NCBI GenBank assembly: GCA_031963445.1
Contig: JASSUH010000001.1
Location: 2,046,001 to 2,110,000, forward strand
Reading direction: 5' to 3'
Length of the DNA stretch: 64,000 bases
DNA from: JASSUD01 sp031963445
GTDB lineage: Bacteria; Pseudomonadota; Gammaproteobacteria; Burkholderiales; Burkholderiaceae
Shown here in pieces: positions 8,512 to 17,400 of this stretch. The notes beneath the pieces were generated by a model, which searched no databases, had not been told where the DNA came from, and saw nothing but the letters and a program-made list of their open reading frames with translations. The position numbers and the translations under genes are program-made. The stretch's first letter is position 1; each line of letters opens with the position of its first letter.

Positions 8512-9321
8512 ATGCCCCTTCCACCCCTTTCTTTTAACGTCAGCTTAAATAGGGCTCGATTAAACCCAATAAATAATAATGCCTCTAGTCAAATAAATAA
8601 CAATCACGCTTCTCCAGTTGAAACGCCAACTCCCCCAAGCAAAATAATAAATGTACTAGATGCAGTAAACATATTTCGCTATTTTCCTCTTGAGGCGTTA
8701 AAACAAGCACGATTGACCTGTTCGAAATTCGAGCGAGCAGCGAATATCTTTGTTAAAAATGTAAAAGTGCGTGACATCGAAAAATTGGAGCAGGCTATAA
8801 ATAAATTTGGACCAGGAGGAAAGCTGCATATCACATTCGCACCAGACTTTACATTCTCGGAAGATTTAAAAGGTTTGGCAGCGCTATTGTCAGATACTCG
8901 GGTGACTGGTTTAGCATTTGATGAGTGTACTGGCCTTACTGACGCGCATCTCGCTGTGCTCCAAGAATGCACAAAGCTGGAGGAGTTAAGAGTTTGGTCA
9001 AGTTATATGACTTATAAGCGCGTCACCGGCCGCCTCTTAGCGCATATCCCAGCTACAATAAAAAAATTAAACATGCGTAGCTTTCCCGGTCTAGCTGACA
9101 AGCTGCTCATCGACGCGCTCCAAAAATGCACAAACCTGGAGGAATTCAGCGTCCTGAGGTGCCGTCGCCTCACGAGCAAATTTTTAAAACATGTTCCGGC
9201 TACAGTAAAAAAATTAAAAGTGTCTGAGTGCTACAATCTCGTTGGCATAGATTTCACAGGTATTAGAAAAAATTCACCCAAACTGATTCCGTTAATCAAA
9301 TTGATTCCGTTAACCGAATGA
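8512..9321 (+). CDS. F-box-like / leucine-rich-repeat protein (host-targeted effector candidate)
   Basis: 269 residues from the ATG at 8512, chosen because AAGGAG sits 7 bases upstream; a TTG six codons earlier lies inside that signal. Residues 1-42 are Asn/Pro/Ser-rich. Residues 44-85 resemble an F-box (VLDAVNIFRYFPLEALKQA, RLTCSKFERAAN). Irregular LRRs of the FBXL or cysteine-containing type follow: VTGLAFDECTGLTDAHLAV, LQECTKLEELRVWSS, ALQKCTNLEEFSVLRCRRLT, VPATVKKLKVSECYNLVG. F-box proteins recruit targets to eukaryotic SCF ubiquitin ligases, so a bacterial copy suggests injection into a eukaryotic host. The F-box call is by pattern and less sure than the LRRs. Confidence 0.65.
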   Translation: MPLPPLSFNVSLNRARLNPINNNASSQINNNHASPVETPTPPSKIINVLDAVNIFRYFPLEALKQARLTCSKFERAANIFVKNVKVRDIEKLEQAINKFGPGGKLHITFAPDFTFSEDLKGLAALLSDTRVTGLAFDECTGLTDAHLAVLQECTKLEELRVWSSYMTYKRVTGRLLAHIPATIKKLNMRSFPGLADKLLIDALQKCTNLEEFSVLRCRRLTSKFLKHVPATVKKLKVSECYNLVGIDFTGIRKNSPKLIPLIKLIPLTE

Positions 9322-9372
9322 AGCAGATTTTTTATGCGTATTATTTTTGACGTTGTTGCACAAACCTAAAGT

Positions 9373-9436
9373 TGCCGCTGAAAAACGCGCCCCTTGAGAT
9401 AATTAATATACTCAAGAGGTGCGTTTTTCAGCGGCA
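9373..9436. terminator. Long inverted repeat / bidirectional terminator-like hairpin
   Basis: TGCCGCTGAAAAACGC at 9373-9388 is repeated inverted as GCGTTTTTCAGCGGCA at 9421-9436, and CTTGAG inside pairs with CTCAAG, giving about 24 paired bases with a 12-base loop. It separates the F-box/LRR gene from the tra operon. It could also be a remnant of a transposon end. Confidence 0.65.
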
Positions 9437-9540
9437 CCCTCACATCAATCTATCTTGATCTCCCAAAACGGGAAAATCATCGCCCTTTATCACCCCCTTC
9501 CCTGCTTAACAATATCGCCATATCCAAAAGCAACAAGGCG

Positions 9541-9843
9541 ATGAAACCCACCCAAATCCCGCGCCGTATCGATGACCCTCCTCACCTCTTACTGTGGAGT
9601 TTGGATGAGATCGTTCCTACGTTATTAGGTCTTGTCATCGGCATGATGCTGGGCAAAGCGCTTATTTGCCTTTTCATTGGGATGCTCATCACCAATCTAT
9701 ATAAGCGTTTTCGGGATAATCATCCAGATGGTTATTTGCTGCATCTTCTTTATTGGGGCGGCTTCTTGATGAATGCTGGTTTGTTGACGAGGAAAAAACC
9801 GCTATCGCTCAAAAATCCGTTTATTCGGAGATATTGGCCTTGA
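9541..9843 (+). CDS. traL: TraL, F-type conjugation pilus assembly protein
   Basis: 100 residues. The N-terminal IPRRIDDPPHLLLWSLDEI is the TraL signature. Two adjacent hydrophobic segments (residues 27-58) and the C-terminal YWGG...NPFIRRYW complete the family pattern. TraL is a small inner-membrane part of the F-type type IV secretion channel, working with TraE, TraK and TraB. It is the first gene of the operon here; the order L-E-K-B-V-A matches F and SXT/IncA/C elements. AAGGCG abuts the ATG. It appears intact. Confidence 0.93.
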   Translation: MKPTQIPRRIDDPPHLLLWSLDEIVPTLLGLVIGMMLGKALICLFIGMLITNLYKRFRDNHPDGYLLHLLYWGGFLMNAGLLTRKKPLSLKNPFIRRYWP

Positions 9844-10466
9844 AGCTGCTCGATTTTTTAAAAACCTGGGAAGGGACAGAACAAGAGAACAAATGGAATC
9901 GTCTGTTTATGGCAGGGTTGATTGCGATGTTGTGCCTCATGACACTCAAACTCTTTAGCAAAGAGACGATTGTGACAATTCAGCCAATGACACTATCGGA
10001 AGAAGCGTGGGTGTCAAAGCATCAGGCATCGGCCTCTTATAAACAGGCGTGGGGATTTTTTCTCGCCCAGCTCACCGGAAATATCACGCCCAGCACGGTG
10101 AATTTCATTAAAGCGCGTATCGGCCCCCTCCTCTCTCCTGCCATTTATCAGCAAGTGATCGATACGATAGAAGTCCAAGCCAAACAAATCCAAAACGACC
10201 GCGTCACGATGAGGTTTGAGCCGCGTTTAGTCGAATACGAAACCGATTCAGACAAAGTATTCGTCTACGGCTACTCGTTTGAAAAAGGCGCTTCCTCGCA
10301 AGAGCAACGCAGTGAACGCACTTATGAGTATGTGATCAAAGTTGCCCACTATCTACCGCTGATTGAACGTATCGACACCTATATCGGTCAGCCCAGAACA
10401 CAAAAAGTATTAGCACAGCGCCAACGTGAAGAAGAAAGGGCTGCGCAAGAGAAGGAAAAACAATGA
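9840..10466 (+). CDS. traE: TraE, F-type conjugation pilus assembly protein (VirB8-like)
   Basis: 208 residues from a TTG at 9840 whose TTGA overlaps the TraL stop; CGGAG lies upstream. The N-terminus KLLDFLKTWEGTEQENKWNR precedes one membrane segment (LFMAGLIAMLCLMTLKLF), then a periplasmic domain with TIQPMTLSEEAWVSKHQASA and an EKGASSQEQRSERTYEYVIK segment typical of TraE/VirB8. The last ~20 residues are a charged Glu/Arg tail. It sits in the inner-membrane complex of the conjugation channel. It is intact and translationally coupled to traL and traK. Confidence 0.92.
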   Translation: MKLLDFLKTWEGTEQENKWNRLFMAGLIAMLCLMTLKLFSKETIVTIQPMTLSEEAWVSKHQASASYKQAWGFFLAQLTGNITPSTVNFIKARIGPLLSPAIYQQVIDTIEVQAKQIQNDRVTMRFEPRLVEYETDSDKVFVYGYSFEKGASSQEQRSERTYEYVIKVAHYLPLIERIDTYIGQPRTQKVLAQRQREEERAAQEKEKQ

Positions 10467-11359
10467 GTAGGATGCGCAATACGGTATTTGTTCTGTGCAG
10501 TATATTCACGCTCAAACAGGCCTGGGCAGAAGAGATAGCAATGCCGATTGTGCCGCTTAGCGTGTTGAAGCAAGATCAATCCGCATTCCCTTCACTGCCC
10601 CATCCAATCGCAACAAAAACAATAACCCCACCATTAGAAAAGCCGACCACGGTACTGATGAAGCCAGGCGTCAATCAAATTCTTCCCATTGCATTAGGCC
10701 ATTTGAATCGGATTGTGACGCCTTTTAGTCAGCCTAAAGTCACTACTACTTCAACGGGCAAAACAGAAGTACGCGATCACGTCATTTATTTAGCGACTGA
10801 TGAAGCAGCGCCAGTCAGCCTTTTTATTACCGAAGATCAAAACGAATCACAAGCGTTAAACCTCACCCTGATTCCTCGCCGCATTCCACCAAGAGAGATT
10901 TTTTTAAAACTCGCGCCAGGCACATGCTTACCAAGCAATCATGCCAATTATCAAGCCCAACGGTGGGAAGTCAGTCAGCCTTATGTTCAGACCATCCGCG
11001 CTTTATTTCGTGACTTAGCATTGGGGAAAGTTCCGCAGGGATACACGCTGCAAACCATCACGCATCAGACACTACCAGTCGCTTGCCGCCAACCTGGTGT
11101 GGCGTTTGATTTTTCGGTAGGACAAAAGCTAGTCGGCCACCATTTGGCTGTCACAGTGGGAGTCGCAACCAACGTATCGCGTTACCCCCTTGAATTTAAA
11201 GAAGCGTCTTGCGCGACAGGGGACGTTGTTGCGGTGGCCGCCTGGCCTCGTTTGACGCTGCAACCAGGTCAACGTACGGAAATTTATCTGGCGCAATCAC
11301 AAAAGCAAACTTACACGCCAGCAAGCCAGCGCCCCTCCTTATTGGAAGAGCACCCATGA
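10463..11359 (+). CDS. traK: TraK, secretin-like outer-membrane component of F-type T4SS
   Basis: 298 residues starting at an ATGA overlap with traE. Residues 1-22 look like a signal peptide (VFVLCSIFTLKQAWA then EE). The mature part has the TraK/VirB9-like pattern: GVNQILPIALGHLNRIVTPF, then beta-rich sequence ending in an AWPRLTLQPGQRTEIYL strand. TraK forms the outer-membrane ring with TraV, anchored through TraB. The gene is intact, but its partners traB and traV are both frameshifted. Confidence 0.9.
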   Translation: MSRMRNTVFVLCSIFTLKQAWAEEIAMPIVPLSVLKQDQSAFPSLPHPIATKTITPPLEKPTTVLMKPGVNQILPIALGHLNRIVTPFSQPKVTTTSTGKTEVRDHVIYLATDEAAPVSLFITEDQNESQALNLTLIPRRIPPREIFLKLAPGTCLPSNHANYQAQRWEVSQPYVQTIRALFRDLALGKVPQGYTLQTITHQTLPVACRQPGVAFDFSVGQKLVGHHLAVTVGVATNVSRYPLEFKEASCATGDVVAVAAWPRLTLQPGQRTEIYLAQSQKQTYTPASQRPSLLEEHP

Positions 11360-12629
11360 TGCAAAAACTGTGGAACAAGCTCAATCCCAATAAAAAACGT
11401 GCCGTAGTGGTAATCGTTGGGGTTGCCGGATTGTTTGCGGTCGTGAGTTTATTTTCTGGTAAGAGCGGACAAACGCATAAGTCAACCAACCGCCAAGACA
11501 CGATTCGTCATGTTCTCACAGACCGCAATACCCGTGATATCGGTATCGACTCGCTCAGTGCAGATCTCAAAATCGTCTCCGACGATAACAAAGCACTGCG
11601 GCGAGAGCTAGCGCAAGTCATCAAAGAACTCGAACAAACGAAACAAGATGCAACGTCATCCAGCAAGGTCGATCAAGAACTCACCAATCTACGGCAAGAC
11701 CTGAATACGTTACTTCGTCAACCAGACCCAGCAAATATAAAAAAAACGATGTCATTAGAAAGCTGGGCAAAGCCCCGGGGGATGATGAGGCAGAGCAACA
11801 CAATAATGATGATCCCGCTACGTTATTTCAAAACGCGCCAGTCCCTACGCTCCTTCATCGACAAGACACCGCTTTTAACGGTGGCGAAGGTGAAACGGTC
11901 AAATCGAATCTTCAAATTATCAGCCATGTGGAAAAACCCAATGAATCGGCCAAAACGGAAAGCACAAGCACACAAGAAGAAGAAATTTATCTGCCAGCCG
12001 GTGCATTGATAACGGGTAGTCTGATTAATGGGATGGATGCACCGACCAATCAAGGTGCACGGCGCGAACCTTTTCCGGCCACGCTCAGGATTGATAAAGA
12101 AGCCATTCTGCCTAATCAATATAGAGCAGATGTACGCGAATGTTTTGTGGTGATTGGGGGCTATGGCGACCTGAGTTCAGAACGCGCTTACTTACGTAGC
12201 GAGACGTTATCTTGCGTACGGGAAGATGGCGGCGTGATCGAATCACTGCTGGATGCTTATGCAGTTGGGGAAGATGGCAAAGCGGGTGTGCGAGGTCGCT
12301 TAGTGTCCAAACAGGGACAAATTATCGCTAAATCAATGATGGCGGGTTTTCTCGGTGGCCTTTCTAAAGCATTTGATATCAATCCTATTCCGGCGATTAA
12401 CACCAATCCGAGCAATCAAACTTCTTATCAGTCGGTATTTTCAAACGATTTATTTCAAGGGGCTGCCGTCAAAGGAGCCAGTCAGGCACTAGATCGGATT
12501 GCGCAGTTCTACATTGATATGGCGAAAGATATTTTCCCAGTGATTGAAGTGGATGCAGGCCGCCAGATTGATTTGATTGTGACACGAGGCGTCACGTTAC
12601 AGCTTCGGTCTAAAGGGGGGAAAAAATGA
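11356..12629 (+). pseudogene. traB: TraB (VirB10-like), interrupted by a frame change at an A8 tract
   Basis: The start ATGATG overlaps the traK stop. Frame 1 encodes an N-terminal membrane segment (AVVVIVGVAGLFAVVSLF) and a coiled coil to about 11740. From there the homologous sequence continues in the -1 frame: KKNDVIRKLGKAPGDDEAEQ, later IYLPAGALITGSLINGMDAP, FVVIGGYGDLSSERAYLRSE, and the TraB C-terminus. The switch falls on AAAAAAAA at 11739-11746, read as ATA AAA AAA ACG in the first frame and AAC GAT after slipping back. It may be a real indel, or the product may be rescued by ribosomal or RNA-polymerase slippage. TraB links inner- and outer-membrane rings of the conjugation channel. 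Confidence 0.88.
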
Positions 12630-13112
12630 AAAAAACAGCCTATTTTCCGCTTATAGCGATGCGCTGCCTGTTGTCCGCTTGTTCATCGCTCAATATTGGC
12701 AAAAGTGACTATAGCTGCCCTGGTATGCCTCACGGCGTGCGCTGTATGTCAGCACGAGAGGTTTATGAGGTAATGAATCGTGGCGATCTGTCTACTACGA
12801 TAAAACCCGCTGCCACGCCGTCACCCAATAAAACCAATAAAAAAGCCTGTGTAGATTGCCACATCTCTCCCTTTTTACAAGTCATGGCAGAAGTATCACA
12901 AGCGGAAAAAGCTACGCTCACGCAAGCATTGAACAAATTTCAACCGATACAACCCACTGCGCTCCGCACACCCTCTCAGGTCATGCGTATTTGGTTTGCT
13001 CCGTGGGAAGACACACAAGGAGATTTGATCGATACAGGGCTATCTCTATACCGAAATTGAACCTCGTCGTTGGGTGGCAGGCAACCCGATGATCAATGCT
13101 GATCAAAGTTGA
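12626..13112 (+). pseudogene. traV: TraV outer-membrane lipoprotein, frameshifted near its end
   Basis: ATGA overlap with traB. The N-terminus is a lipoprotein signal with lipobox LSAC at residues 15-18. Cys-rich CPGMPHGVRCMSAREVYEVM is the TraV signature, and VMRIWFAPWEDTQGDL is the conserved C-terminal strand. The frame then stops early at 13058-13060; skipping one base at about 13040 restores YLYTEIEPRRWVAGNPM and a stop at 13110-13112. So the last ~25 residues are lost unless the frame is corrected. TraV forms the outer-membrane pore ring with TraK and TraB. Confidence 0.85.
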
Positions 13113-13187
13113 GACCACTACAAACAATTAAACCTCGGCCTAAACCTGAAACCACTCAAACAGAAACAGTCAATGGAGAAAAATAAG

Positions 13188-13585
13188 ATGGCTAAACCCA
13201 AAAAAATCATCAACCAGCAAGCAGCCCTCTCAGCTGCGCTGGTACTGGCGACCTGTGCTTTTGCCTTAATGCCGGATATCGCCTGGGCGGGAACAGGAGG
13301 AAAGGAGTTTGGGGGTATATGGACAACGGCGAAAGACTGGAATACAAGGGGATCTTGGTCGAGCCATCATAGGAGCATTTATGCTTGTCCGGCATGATTG
13401 GTAGGGCATAGGCAAACAAAGCTTGATGACTTTTGCTGGAGCCATTGGTGCCTGTATAGGTTTATACAACGCACCAATCATCATCGAGTCCCATCATGAC
13501 AGCTACGTTGTCAGCCATGCTTTCATATGGAGATGGAATCCTGCCGTCATTAATACCTCTTAGTAATGGTTTATTAACGATGTAA
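13188..13585 (+). pseudogene. traA: TraA, F-type propilin, multiply frameshifted
   Basis: The ATG at 13188 is preceded by GGAG at the right distance. The signal region (AALSAALVLATCAFALMPD, AWA) and start of mature pilin (GTGGKEFGGIWTTAKDW) are clear. The remainder reads as pilin only by hopping frames: LGRAIIGAFMLV, then MIGRA, then GKQSLMTFAGAIGACIGLYN with APIIIES, then MTATLSAMLSYGDGILP. At least four single-base shifts are needed. The pilus subunit is therefore not made, and conjugation by this operon alone should be impossible. Confidence 0.82.
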
Positions 13586-13598
13586 GGGGAGCAACATC

Positions 13599-14261
13599 AT
13601 GCGTAAAAAATGGATAACTGCGTTCACGCTCACGAGCTTTTTTATTCTTCCTCTTCAAGGGCATGCGCTGGATACCGCTCAGGCAGCCAAAATCAATCTT
13701 CAGTCCAATCCCATTGAAGATATCGTTACCTTGCCTATCAAAGGTATACGTGCCGTGCAAAGTAACGGACAGACGGTGTTCCTGTCGGACAATGGCCGCT
13801 TTGTCTTTACCGGACAGCTCTATGATCTTTGGTATAAAAAACCACTGAGCACATTAGCTGACATGCGAGAGGTATCTGATCGTATTGATCTCAAACGCAT
13901 GGGTTTGGATATCGACACGCTAAATACCGTTTCGTTAGGTTCCGGCCCTAAACAAGTGGTGGTTTTTGTGGATCCGCGCTGCCATTACTGTCATGCGTTG
14001 ATGAACGACGCTCAAGCACTGGTTAAGCAATACACATTCATACTGAAAACCGTGCATACCATTGGTGGTGCATATTCCGAAATTTTTATTAAATCCAAGA
14101 GTGGAATTGGGGTGGGACGGTTGATTGTCAGTGACTTCCAAAAGCTGCTTTACTCGACGCATCCAGATGATGTGTATGCGATTAACCAGCATAGAAAGCG
14201 GGGATTGTCTGTGCCAGAGGCGATTCAAGCGGTACTCAGTGAGCGTACGAAAAAAGCGTAA
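13599..14261 (+). CDS. DsbC-like N-terminus fused to the last ~65 residues of TraC
   Basis: 220 residues. Residues 1-23 are a signal peptide. Residues 24-150 match periplasmic disulfide isomerase DsbC: dimerisation region, then VVVFVDPRCHYCH with active-site Cys128 and Cys131. The normal thioredoxin C-terminus with its cis-Pro is missing. Instead residues ~150-220 (TIGGAYSEIFIKSKSGIGVG, RLIVSDFQKLLYSTHPDDVY, GLSVPEAIQAVLSERTKKA) are the C-terminus of the conjugation ATPase TraC. In SXT-type operons dsbC lies upstream of traC, so one in-frame deletion explains the chimera. Neither parent function is likely to survive. GGGGAGC lies upstream of the ATG. Confidence 0.8.
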   Translation: MRKKWITAFTLTSFFILPLQGHALDTAQAAKINLQSNPIEDIVTLPIKGIRAVQSNGQTVFLSDNGRFVFTGQLYDLWYKKPLSTLADMREVSDRIDLKRMGLDIDTLNTVSLGSGPKQVVVFVDPRCHYCHALMNDAQALVKQYTFILKTVHTIGGAYSEIFIKSKSGIGVGRLIVSDFQKLLYSTHPDDVYAINQHRKRGLSVPEAIQAVLSERTKKA

Positions 14262-14448
14262 TGGCGTGGAGCTTAAGCTGCTTCGATTTCGATATGCACA
14301 ATAAGACCAAGAAAAGCAGCAATAGTTGCCGCTCAATAACATCAGTTTGGTGCTCTCAGCATGGGTACACTAAACAAAGGCGACTAAGCCGCCTTGCTTT
14401 GCACCAGCCTATCCATTAAAAAGAGCAGTGCAGAAAACACTATGCTTT
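14262..14448. other. Short gap, probable insertion junction
   Basis: 187 bases between the traC 3' end and the convergent NACHT gene. An ATG overlapping the traC stop (14260) opens a 49-codon frame that resembles nothing in a tra operon. AGGCG/CGCCT at about 14377-14393 is a short hairpin. The boundary of the NACHT insertion probably lies here. Confidence 0.4.
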
Positions 14449-17400
14449 TTACTCGCTCATGGGAAATAGCTCAGGAAATAGCTCCTTTAATGAAGAAGGT
14501 ATATCTTCTTCCAAATTCATCTCTTCCCTATTAGAAAGAAACGATTCACTTTCCATCTCTTCCTCATCAGAAGTCCATTCACTTATTGAAGAAGGGCTAT
14601 CTTCGAGGAATATTCCCCATGTAAACTTATCTAAGAAGTGTTTTTTAGCTTGCTTAACAGCTAAAACCATATTCTGATATTGCTCCTTGCTAATAGGAAT
14701 GGGGCCTCCTAGCCCAGTCGGGATATAGAAATGCAGCGCCCCGTCATGATAATAAAGAGACGTATCCATACTATCAAAATAATAATGGTTGGGCAGCAGT
14801 ACTTCTGTATATAGTTTCTGAAATTGGTCAGAGGATAAATGAGGGAGTATGGAATACCCGTGGCCATAGCGCGTAAAGACCCCTTCTAATATCTTGTAGG
14901 CAAGATTGGCATGCGCCGTCCCTAACAGGTGAGTTACTTTATCTAAAAATTCTTTTGAGTTCCCCCCATATTCGCCTAATGTATAGGCAAGGGACTCTCT
15001 GTCATCAAAATCTTTCTCATTCACTAACCTTGCTAGGAACAGCTGTTGAACTTCTGGAAAGCTAGCCATATGAGGAGCTAATTTAAAGGCGATCTCCAAT
15101 AAGTATTTAGGACGCACATGCTCTAGCCATCGTACGAGTAGCCGTTGAATTTCTGGAAAGCCAGCCATATGAGGAGCTAATGCTATGGCAATGGCCTCTT
15201 GGACGTCAGGATTCTCATCCTCTAGCCTTGCTACGAGCAATGGTTGAATTTCTGCAAAGGTCGCCATATGAAGAACTAATGCTCTGGCAACCACCTCTCT
15301 GAATTCAGGGTCCTCGTCCTCATCCTCTAGTCTTGCTACGAGCAACGGTTGAATTTCTGCAAAGGCCGCCATATGAGGAGCTAATACTCCGGCAATGCGC
15401 CCTCGGACTTCAGTATCCTCATCCTCATCCTCTAACCTTGCTAGGAGAAGCTGTCGAATTTCTGGAAAGGCCGCCATATGAGGAGCTAATACCTCGGCGA
15501 TCTCCTTTCTGAGATAAAGATCCTCGTTCTCATCCTCTAGTCTTGCTACGAGCAACGGTTGAATTTCTGGAAAAGCCACCATATGAGGAGCTAATACCTC
15601 GGCGATCTCCTTTCTGAGATAAATATTCTCGTTCTCATCCTCTAGTCTTGCTATGAGCAACGGTTGAATTTTTGGAAATGCCGCCATATGAGGAACTAAT
15701 ACTCTGGCAATATGCTTTATGACAGAAGGATTCTCATTCTTATCCTCTAGCATGGCTAACAGCATCTGCCGAATTTGTGAAAAGTCAGCCATAGGAGAAG
15801 TTAATACATTGGCAATATCTTCTCTGATTAGTCGTTTCTCATCCTTATCCCCTAACCTTGCTAAAAGCAGCGGCTGAATCTTTGGAAAAGCCGCCATATA
15901 ACGAACTGATACTCTGGCAACCAACTCTCTGAATTCAGAGTCCTCGTGCTTATCCTCTAGTCTTGCTACGAGCAGCGGTTGAATTTCTGGAAAGGCCGCC
16001 ATATGAGGAGCTAATGCTATGGCAATGCCCTTTCGGACGTCAGGATCCTCATCCTTATCCTCTAGTCTTGCTACGAGCAGCGGTTGAATTTCTGGAAAGG
16101 CCGCCATATGAGGAGCTAATGCTCCGGCAGCCGCCGATCTGGTATGAATATCTTCATCTTCTAGCCCTGCTAAGAGGGTTTCTACAGCTTTACCCGATAA
16201 AGTCGGACGCTTTTCCAAAGCCCTAAAAATCCAACTCGGATGTTGACTATGCTTTTTGATAAAAGTGAGTAATAGATGTTCAGGAAACGCAGGCGGGAGG
16301 GGGAACTCCTCCAACAACTCACTTTCGCTTACGAATCCTATCCCTAACAGGAGTCCTCTCTCTAGCTCCTTTTCTAAAGATTTAATGATTTCTGCAGGCA
16401 GTCGAGTACGTGCTTCATGCAAGCAATGCATCATCAAATAAAGATGCGCGCTTCCAAACAGATCTCGCGGCTCCTTCTCGAATAAATGAAAGAACCCCTC
16501 GAGCGTTTCCCCCTCTAGTAATCCTGCGACCATTCCCCATACTATTTGATAGCGTGGGTCATATTTATGTTGAGCCACAAAATCCTGAAGTTCGTTTAGC
16601 CCTAACACGAGTCTTTTTCCAATAACTTCAGCTTGCGGCTTATAGGCTCCCTCTGCGGTCAAATACGCTTGAAAATGCTTCGCTAAAAACCCCGCTGTAA
16701 AGTACTCTTGAAAGGTTAAATGGATAAAGTGAGAAGCATCTGCCGTATGTAAAAAAGAAGTGTATTTAATATTACCTTGCAACGAGAGAGGCAGATTCTT
16801 TCCTAGTGCCTCCTCTAGTTCATCTGAGACCGCTTGCAAATACGGTAAATCAAACTCAATCAAGCTATCCTGCAATCCCTTAAAACTTAAATAACTTAAA
16901 TAATCGATTACATCCGCCATATGCTTGGTTACTTTTTTTCTCGTGGCCTGCCTTAGGTCATTTACATCTAAGTTTCCATCTAAACGCACGGCATCTTTGC
17001 GCAACAACTTATCTACCATCGCTTGATACAGTGCGGTCATGGTTATTGTTGCACCGTCTCGTACTGCAGCCTTCACTTCCTCCCGGACATAACATAATGT
17101 ATCCAGCAAAACTGGAGTATTGACGAGCTCTTGAATAATCGGTGCGCCATCAATCAATGCTTGGATCTCGGCAGCGGCTTCAGGCTCAACGGCCTTTACG
17201 TATTGCCGAACATTTTCTTGACTAAACCCTATGGTTTCGAGCTCAAGGTCAAATTTTTCTAATTTGGACGTGTCTACCCCTGCTGGACGAGATGTCACGA
17301 TGACGTGAGGTTGAGCAAGTAAATACTTTAAAAAATCTCCTAACGGCGTTTTCTTACCTAGCTCAGTGGCAACTTCATCCAGGCCATCCAATATGAGCAA

